A DNA stretch of 64,000 nucleotides from Gammaproteobacteria bacterium (GTDB taxonomy: Bacteria; Pseudomonadota; Gammaproteobacteria; Ga0077536), in contig JAJFJQ010000032.1 of NCBI GenBank assembly GCA_021773835.1, positions 61,635 through 125,634 of the forward strand. Direction: 5' to 3'. Below the pieces are notes generated by a model. The model worked only from the letters and a program-made list of their open reading frames with translations, ran no database searches and was not told where the DNA came from. Shown here one piece after another: positions 57,937-64,000 of the stretch. Position 1 is the first letter of the stretch, and each line of letters begins with the position of its first letter. A program made the position numbers and the translations under genes.

Positions 57937-58677
57937 ATGGATACGAACCCCGATTTATTCAAATACCACCGAGAAGTCGACAGTTGGGCGGCGGTCACGA
58001 GATCGTTGCGCCGTCGTGGACACAACTTGAGTTCAGCCCGGCGCCAGTTTTCTGTCTTTGTCATACTCGGCATTGTGTTCTTCGCGCCCGGCATCGTTGC
58101 TAAAGAACATGTTCAATCTCGAGTTTTACTCGAGCAATTTCTCCGCGACGTCACCACGTTTCAGGCTAAGTTTGCACAACAGTTATTCGATGAGTATGGA
58201 GATCTCCTGGAGACCGCCAATGGCGAAGTCGCGATTTCGAAGCCGGGTAAATTTCGTTGGGAGTATCAACAACCATACAGCCAATTGATCCTTACCGACG
58301 GTACAACGTTGTGGGTCTACGATGTCGATTTGGAGCAAGTCAGCATTAATCCGTTTAGCCACGGTGCGGCAGGGTCACCGGCGGAGCTCTTGGTCGGCGA
58401 AATTGATCTAGACCAGCACTACTCGCTCACAGAATCGATTGGCGAGGACGGAATAGCGTGGATTTCGTTGACCCCGAGGCACCAGGATGCCCAATATAAT
58501 ACGATCGAAATCGGATTTAAGGGCAACGCGATCCACGCAATGAAGCTACGCGACAATCTCAATCAAATTACCGATGTTCGCTTTAGTGACATCGAACGCA
58601 ACGGTGATATTGGCGATGCGCATTTCGTCTTTGAGCCGCCGCCTGGGATCGATGTCTTGCACGGGCCGGGCAATTAA
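57937..58677 (+). CDS. lolA: Outer-membrane lipoprotein carrier protein LolA
   Basis: A 246-residue periplasmic carrier. A hydrophobic signal (FSVFVILGIVFFAPGIVA) lies at about residues 38-55, which leaves an unusual N-terminal stretch; a later non-ATG start such as TTG 58027 would give a standard signal peptide. The mature protein shows FQAKFAQQLFDEYG, NGEVAISKPGKFRWEYQQPY, LILTDGTTLWVYDVDLEQV and SPAELLVG, the LolA core. It takes lipoproteins from LolCDE to LolB. Its place between ftsK and rarA is conserved. Confidence 0.92.
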   Translation: MDTNPDLFKYHREVDSWAAVTRSLRRRGHNLSSARRQFSVFVILGIVFFAPGIVAKEHVQSRVLLEQFLRDVTTFQAKFAQQLFDEYGDLLETANGEVAISKPGKFRWEYQQPYSQLILTDGTTLWVYDVDLEQVSINPFSHGAAGSPAELLVGEIDLDQHYSLTESIGEDGIAWISLTPRHQDAQYNTIEIGFKGNAIHAMKLRDNLNQITDVRFSDIERNGDIGDAHFVFEPPPGIDVLHGPGN

Positions 58678-58718
58678 GTTCGCGTGGCGAGCCGAGATTG
58701 ACAACCGCTGAGCGCGAC

Positions 58719-60005
58719 ATGCGAGGCACTACCGATATCGATCGGCCGCTGGCGGATCGTTTGCGCCCAATGCGTGTGGCGGATCTGGTTGGCCAGGAAC
58801 AAGTATTAGCCGAAGGTAGTCCTTTGCGCCGCGCATTACTCGGTGAGACCTTGCATTCCATGGTGTTGTGGGGCCCCCCCGGAAGCGGTAAAACGACGAT
58901 TGCACGAATGATCGCCGACCATGCCGACGCCGAATTGGAGGCGATCTCGGCAGTCCTCGACGGGGTCAAAAATATCCGTGCGGCGGTTGAGCGTGCACAG
59001 GCAGCGAAGCTTTCGGGTCCGCGCCAAACCATTGTATTCGTCGATGAAGTCCACCGTTTTAATAAGGCGCAACAAGATGCGTTTCTGCCCCATATTGAGG
59101 ACGGTACGATCACTTTTATCGGCGCGACCACCGAAAATCCAGCCTTCGAACTGAACAATGCATTGCTGTCGAGGCTTCGGGTCTATGTATTGCGGCCATT
59201 ATCCGTAAATGCCATACGCGCGGTGATCGATCGTGCGGTCGCGGCTATTGCTGTCGATTGGCCAATCGAAATGACCGACGATGCACGTGATCTTTTAGCG
59301 ACGATTGCCGACGGTGACGCTCGCCGTGCGTTGAACTTACTCGAGATAGGTACGGCGTTGGCCGACGAGCGGGTTATCGACGAGACGGTTATCAAGTCCG
59401 TTGTTGGCGACGGCTTGCAACGGCGCTTCGATAAGGGTGGCGACGATTTCTACGACCAGATATCGGCTTTCCACAAATCTGTACGCGGTTCCGACCCAGA
59501 TGCCGCTTTATACTGGTTTGCGCGCATGCTGGACGGTGGCTGCGACCCGGCTTATATCGCGCGTCGGGTCCTGCGAATTGCGAGTGAAGATATTGGTAAC
59601 GCCGATCCGCGCGCCTTGAGTACCGCATTGGATGCATGGGCTGCGTTTGAGCGGATGGGTTCCCCCGAAGGAGAGCTCGCAATCGCGCAAGCGATCGTAT
59701 TTTGCGCCTGCGCGGCGAAGAGCAATGCGGTTTATCGTGCCTTCGATGCGGCTCAAACGGCGGTCGCCAGTGGCGGCTCGCTCCCGGTGCCGGTGCATAT
59801 TCGTAATGCACCAACTGGTCTCGCAAAGCGCATGGGCCATGGTGCGGCGTACCGATACGATCACGACGAGCCGGGTGGTGTGGCGCTTGGCCAGCGCTAC
59901 TTCCCAGAAGAACTTGGCCAACCGATTTACTATGCACCGGTGGATCGTGGACTCGAACTTAAAATCGCGGAAAAGCTGGCACGGATACGTGCGGGACGGA
60001 AATAG
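58719..60005 (+). CDS. rarA: Replication-associated recombination ATPase RarA/MgsA
   Basis: About 428 residues: RPLADRLRPMRVADLVGQE, Walker A WGPPGSGKTT (near residue 50), Walker B FVDEVHRFNKAQQD, sensor region GATTENPAF, and the C-terminal tetramerisation region with ERMGSPEGELAIAQ. It acts at stalled replication forks. ATG 58719 is preferred; TTG 58698 is possible. It is in the ftsK-lolA-rarA-crcB-serS order common in gammaproteobacteria. Confidence 0.95.
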   Translation: MRGTTDIDRPLADRLRPMRVADLVGQEQVLAEGSPLRRALLGETLHSMVLWGPPGSGKTTIARMIADHADAELEAISAVLDGVKNIRAAVERAQAAKLSGPRQTIVFVDEVHRFNKAQQDAFLPHIEDGTITFIGATTENPAFELNNALLSRLRVYVLRPLSVNAIRAVIDRAVAAIAVDWPIEMTDDARDLLATIADGDARRALNLLEIGTALADERVIDETVIKSVVGDGLQRRFDKGGDDFYDQISAFHKSVRGSDPDAALYWFARMLDGGCDPAYIARRVLRIASEDIGNADPRALSTALDAWAAFERMGSPEGELAIAQAIVFCACAAKSNAVYRAFDAAQTAVASGGSLPVPVHIRNAPTGLAKRMGHGAAYRYDHDEPGGVALGQRYFPEELGQPIYYAPVDRGLELKIAEKLARIRAGRK

Positions 60006-60053
60006 GCCGAAGGCCGCGAAGCTCATTTATCGGGATCACAACTAAAGCACCAT

Positions 60054-60431
60054 ATGAAGATACTGATCGTTATAGCCCTGGGTGGGGCAATCGGCGCGAT
60101 GGGGCGTTATGCGATCGGTATGGGTATTCATAATGTCGCCGGACACAGTTTTCCTTACGGTACTTTAGTGGTGAATGTGATGGGTTCATTCGCGATCGGC
60201 ATTCTTTATGTCGTGATCATCGAATCGGAGGCAGGGCTTGCACACTATCGCGCGCCGTTGATGGTCGGCCTACTGGGTGCGTTCACGACGTTCTCGGCGT
60301 TTTCCCTCGAAACAATCCACTTAATGGAGGCGGGAAACATATTAAAGGCAGGTGCGAACGTTTTACTCAATGTATTTTTGTGTCTTGCCGCCTGTTGGGG
60401 TGGGTTGGTAATTGGCCGCTGGCAATATTGA
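60054..60431 (+). CDS. crcB: Fluoride exporter CrcB/Fluc
   Basis: A 125-residue four-helix membrane protein. GGAIGAMGRYAIG, GTLVVNVMGSFAIG (with the pore Asn) and GLLGAFTTFSAFSLE (with the conserved Phe/Thr track) are Fluc signatures. Dimers export fluoride. The 48-base gap after rarA is too short for a fluoride riboswitch and none is seen, so expression follows the operon. Confidence 0.95.
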   Translation: MKILIVIALGGAIGAMGRYAIGMGIHNVAGHSFPYGTLVVNVMGSFAIGILYVVIIESEAGLAHYRAPLMVGLLGAFTTFSAFSLETIHLMEAGNILKAGANVLLNVFLCLAACWGGLVIGRWQY

Positions 60432-60544
60432 TTCGAAGGGGGCGGGGCACGGCCAAACATTGTGCAATCCGATGGGTGACGTGAGCCAATGCCGAACCGG
60501 CTACAACAATCGTGCCGTGCTAATCTATCTACCGATGGACTTAA

Positions 60545-61831
<1,287 letters not shown>

Positions 61832-61854
61832 TCTGCGGGCGTTGAACGCTGGAC

Positions 61855-62034
61855 TTAAACCAGCCACATCAGCAACAGTACGAAACCGACAACCGCAAGT
61901 ATCGGTAATACCGCACCCTGCCAGTCGCCTTTCTCGGCCTCTGGGCTATTGTGCAGCATGTGTTTGGCTGCCGGCCAAATGAAAATCATCATCGCGATGA
62001 TGAGAACGGCAGAACCAATCTTCAACCAGTCCAT
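61855..62034 (-). CDS. Small membrane protein, unrecognised
   Basis: A 59-residue protein with two membrane helices (LKIGSAVLIIAMMIFIWPA and VLPILAVVGFVLLLMWLV) separated by a short charged loop with DWQGA. ATG 62034 follows GAGGGG; an upstream ATG at 62049 adds five residues. Function is unknown. It is convergent with serS and lies after the terminator of the Bax-inhibitor-like gene. Confidence 0.7.
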   Translation of the reverse strand: MDWLKIGSAVLIIAMMIFIWPAAKHMLHNSPEAEKGDWQGAVLPILAVVGFVLLLMWLV

Positions 62035-62050
62035 ACGATCACCCCTCAAA

Positions 62051-62087
62051 CAAAAGGCCGACCGCCATAATGGCAGGTCGGCCTTGC
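62051..62087 (-). terminator. Intrinsic terminator of the YccA-like gene
   Basis: AAGGCCGACC and GGTCGGCCTT form a ten-base stem with an inner GCCA/TGGC helix at the loop; on the minus strand TTTTGTTT follows. Confidence 0.9.
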
Positions 62088-62106
62088 TTGAACACGTTTG
62101 ACTTGT

Positions 62107-62769
62107 TTAGTCGTCGGCAAAACCGATTAGATGCAGCAGGCTCGTGAATATATTTAGGATGCTGATATACAGGCTTACCGTTGCATGGATGTAGTTGGTT
62201 TCGCCGCCGTTTACCATGCGCCCTGTGTCGTAGAGGATGAATCCACTAAACAACATCACGATTGCCGCAGAGACCGCGAGCGAGAGCGCCGGGATAGCGA
62301 AGAAAATATTCGCCAGCGCAGCGCCGAGTACGACTAATAACCCGACGAACAGGAAACCGCCCATAAAGCTGAAATCACGGCGCGTCGTTAATGCGTAGCC
62401 GGACAGGCCGAGAAAAATAACCCCGGTACCGCCGAGTGCTGTCATCACGATCTGAGGCCCGCCAGGGATTGAAAGATAGTGACCAATGGTGGGTCCGAGC
62501 CCAAAACCGAGTAGTCCCGTGAATAAAAACACCACGCCAATCCCGGAGGCCGAATTCGCTGTTTTCGGCAGTACAAACCATAGGAGGCCGAAGGCAACCA
62601 AGGTACAGCCAAGACTAACCCCGAATCCGACTCGCATGAATACCGACAGTGCTGCCATCATGGCGCTGAACACTAACGTCATTGAAAGCAACGTATAGGT
62701 GTTGCGGATCAGTTTGTTGGTGGACAGGATCGACGCTTCAGAGCGTGTCGCTGCGTAATTAGTAGCCAT
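62107..62769 (-). CDS. Bax inhibitor-1/YccA family membrane protein
   Basis: A 220-residue protein with seven membrane helices. The family pattern is LIRNTYTLLSMTLVFSAMMAALS at the N-terminus, the middle LTTRRDFSFMGGFLFVG, and the C-terminal YDTGRMVNGGETNYIHATVSLYISILNIF with the conserved aspartates. YccA modulates FtsH in E. coli; related proteins are pH-gated calcium leaks. It is followed by a strong terminator. Confidence 0.93.
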   Translation of the reverse strand: MATNYAATRSEASILSTNKLIRNTYTLLSMTLVFSAMMAALSVFMRVGFGVSLGCTLVAFGLLWFVLPKTANSASGIGVVFLFTGLLGFGLGPTIGHYLSIPGGPQIVMTALGGTGVIFLGLSGYALTTRRDFSFMGGFLFVGLLVVLGAALANIFFAIPALSLAVSAAIVMLFSGFILYDTGRMVNGGETNYIHATVSLYISILNIFTSLLHLIGFADD

Positions 62770-62957
62770 ATTTAGATATCCCTCCTGGGAGACGGCAATG
62801 AAACAAATTCAATAAGTACAATAGACCTTATCGGATTAAAATGGTTCTGACTTCAATAATAGGGGCGAATTCCGAAAATTCAACCGGCAGCGGGTGACGC
62901 CTTTCACGATAAGATTCAATCAGATACTCTTCCGCCCTCGAATTCGCCCTAATTTGG

Positions 62958-63117
62958 GTAGAGGTGGCAGAGCGGTTTGATGCACCGGTCTTGGCGAGGG
63001 TCGCAAGAGCGACCCGAAGAACAGCGCCGCAAAGCGGCGTTGGCCCCGGAGGGGCGAGCAAACGAGACTTCGTATGGGCGTCAAACCGGCAGGCGTTCGC
63101 GTCCCTCGGGGGTTCGA
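62958..63117 (+). pseudogene. tRNA-Ser copy interrupted in the anticodon loop by a hairpin-rich insert
   Basis: Bases 62960-62993 match the 5' half of the intact tRNA-Ser at 63241-63274 with two differences, and 63083-63117 match its 3' half at 63276-63310 with two. Between them 89 bases (62994-63082) replace the third anticodon base. The insert has three hairpins: 62998-63015, 63022-63042 and 63043-63055. The copy lacks the T-arm closing strand and the 3' acceptor strand, so it cannot fold as a tRNA. Confidence 0.8.
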
Positions 63118-63184
63118 CAAATCGCGATAGAGTGATTTGGACGCACGTAGTGCGCCAGTAGGGGCGAACAAGCGAAACTTCGTT
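63051..63184 (+). repeat. Short interspersed repeat, two copies
   Basis: A 24-base unit at 63051-63074 (begins GGGGCGAGCAAACGAG) recurs at 63161-63184 (begins GGGGCGAACAAGCGAA) with about four differences. Each copy is preceded by a GC-rich hairpin (63043-63055 and 63142-63154) and ends in ACTTCGT. The first copy lies inside the insert that splits the tRNA-like sequence, and the second stands just before the intact tRNA. Confidence 0.65.
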
Positions 63185-63238
63185 TGCGAATCTATCCCGA
63201 GCATACGGATCAATACGAAGATCTAGGTCAGGAATATC

Positions 63239-63330
<92 letters not shown>

Positions 63331-63408
63331 ATTATTTTTATAATCAATACCTTAATAAATATGGAGCCACCATAATTAAGGTGAATTGGTGTGGTTTTGT
63401 GTGCAAAT

Positions 63409-63432
63409 GGTGGCGATTTTGGTGGCGATTTT
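63409..63432. repeat. Tandem 12-base repeat near tRNA-Ser
   Basis: GGTGGCGATTTT occurs twice in direct succession at 63409-63420 and 63421-63432, followed by more T. Such repeats near a tRNA 3' end can be integrase arm sites, but this is only positional evidence. Confidence 0.55.
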
Positions 63433-63503
63433 TCATCGATGAAGATCGCACTGTTGCTAACTTGTCGTTTCGAGGTATCGCACGTGTTCCCAATAACAAC
63501 GAG

Positions 63504-63600
63504 TTACGCCTGAAGCAACTGCTTGCCGTCTTCATCATCGAGCATCTCTAAAAGCTGGTCGTACCGCTGATGTGACCTAGGTGCAAGGTAATGACATTCA
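63504..63600 (-). pseudogene. Possible remnant of a tyrosine-recombinase C-terminus
   Basis: On the minus strand one frame reads ALNVITLHLGHIS, which resembles the LGH box of tyrosine recombinases. After a shift of frame near 63563, RYDQLLEMLDDEDGK continues to a stop at 63504, where RY would hold the nucleophile tyrosine. It points toward the tRNA-Ser 3' end 175 bases away. The evidence is about 30 residues in two frames, so the call is tentative. Confidence 0.35.
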
Positions 63601-63861
63601 ACGCAGGACGAAGCGGAGACCCGGAAGGGCATCCCGGTGGTCCTACAGCCACGCGCTCACCACGCTGTATAGGCTAATAGTTAGTGAATTGCGTGCGAAT
63701 GTGAACAGTTTCGACAAAATTGTTAGCGTCCGGGGAAGTCAGTGAAAACTAAGGGTGTCCAAAGTCGAATTCTCCGGTTGCCCTGATGCCACTGTCGAGC
63801 CCACTTGCATGCACCGACCCTGACAGGGTCGCTTCGTCGCGCGCTCGAACCTCTAGCAGAG

Positions 63862-64000
63862 TAGTGGACCCCGTTGATTGTACAAAATGTAGACGGAGAT
63901 AAGTGTCTTCCTCCACTATGAGCGACAAGCTCAGGAGAGAGGCGATGAGAAGAAAGCGACGTAATCATTCCCCGGCCTTCAAGGCTAAAGTGGCTTTGGC
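63862..64000 (+). mobile_element. Left end of an IS3-family insertion sequence
   Basis: A sequence beginning near TAGTGGACCCC (63862) leads without a gap to an IS3-type transposase orfA start at 63945. The terminal repeat and any target duplication cannot be confirmed because the element runs past the window. Confidence 0.65.
63945..64000 (+). CDS. IS3-family transposase OrfA, 5' fragment
   Basis: The first 18 codons read MRRKRRNHSPAFKAKVAL, matching the N-terminus of IS3-family OrfA helix-turn-helix proteins (SPAFKAKVALxA). A GGAGAGAGG RBS precedes the ATG. The gene continues beyond the window end. Confidence 0.82.
   Translation, partial: MRRKRRNHSPAFKAKVAL

Noticed and set aside
60006..60053. 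Fluoride riboswitch before crcB
   Set aside because: Only 48 bases separate rarA and crcB and no riboswitch-like fold is seen.
62994..63082. Group I or group II intron in the tRNA-like sequence
   Set aside because: 89 bases is too short for either class, no core motifs are visible, and the 3' acceptor strand is missing.
62920..63213. A 97-codon minus-strand open frame across the tRNA-like repeat
   Set aside because: It is antisense to the tRNA-like halves and hairpins; its codons follow the RNA structure, not a protein.

Overview
The window is a contiguous piece of a Gram-negative chromosome, most likely from a methylotrophic gammaproteobacterium. The evidence is housekeeping gene order (lolE-lolD, comEC-exbB-exbD-lpxK-kdsB, infA-bpt-aat, ftsK-lolA-rarA-crcB-serS), an LPS and Lol lipoprotein machinery, and a large block of one-carbon genes. 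The species cannot be named from the sequence alone.

Layout. 1-6.6 kb: the end of an exosortase-A (PEP-CTERM) associated cluster: AMP-dependent acyl ligase (5' end outside the window), PLP-dependent decarboxylase, CelD-like acyltransferase, acyl carrier protein, methyltransferase and the two exosortase-A-associated alpha/beta hydrolases. The exosortase itself is not in the window. 6.6-8.5 kb: a secreted trypsin-like protease and galE. 8.5-13.6 kb: a lanthanide-type methanol dehydrogenase locus: xoxF, a pseudoazurin-like blue copper protein, xoxJ and two unrecognised secreted proteins. 13.6-13.9 kb: a decayed carbamoyltransferase gene. 14.0-23.2 kb (minus strand): fhcBADC followed directly by a two-gene NAD-type formate dehydrogenase. 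23.4-33.1 kb: H4MPT/methanofuran-linked C1 genes (beta-RFAP synthase, two ATP-grasp ligases, mch, a CitG-like protein, fae, a HisA-like protein, a hydantoinase-like protein, pabB, an amino-acid-kinase-family protein). 33.3-37.5 kb: class Ia ribonucleotide reductase nrdAB with two NrdR-like boxes over its promoter. 37.9-62.8 kb: housekeeping genes. 62.9-64.0 kb: a serine tRNA copy broken by a hairpin-rich insert, the intact tRNA-Ser(UGA), a possible integrase remnant and the left end of an IS3-family element.

How the genes fit together. XoxF would oxidise methanol to formaldehyde in the periplasm and could pass electrons to the adjacent cupredoxin. Fae would condense formaldehyde with H4MPT, Mch and the Fhc complex would carry the C1 unit to formate, and the NAD-dependent formate dehydrogenase would release CO2 and NADH. 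The remaining genes of the 23-33 kb block probably make the cofactors; pabB would supply p-aminobenzoate to the beta-RFAP synthase. A methylene-H4MPT dehydrogenase (mtdB) and a XoxG-type cytochrome c are not in the window.
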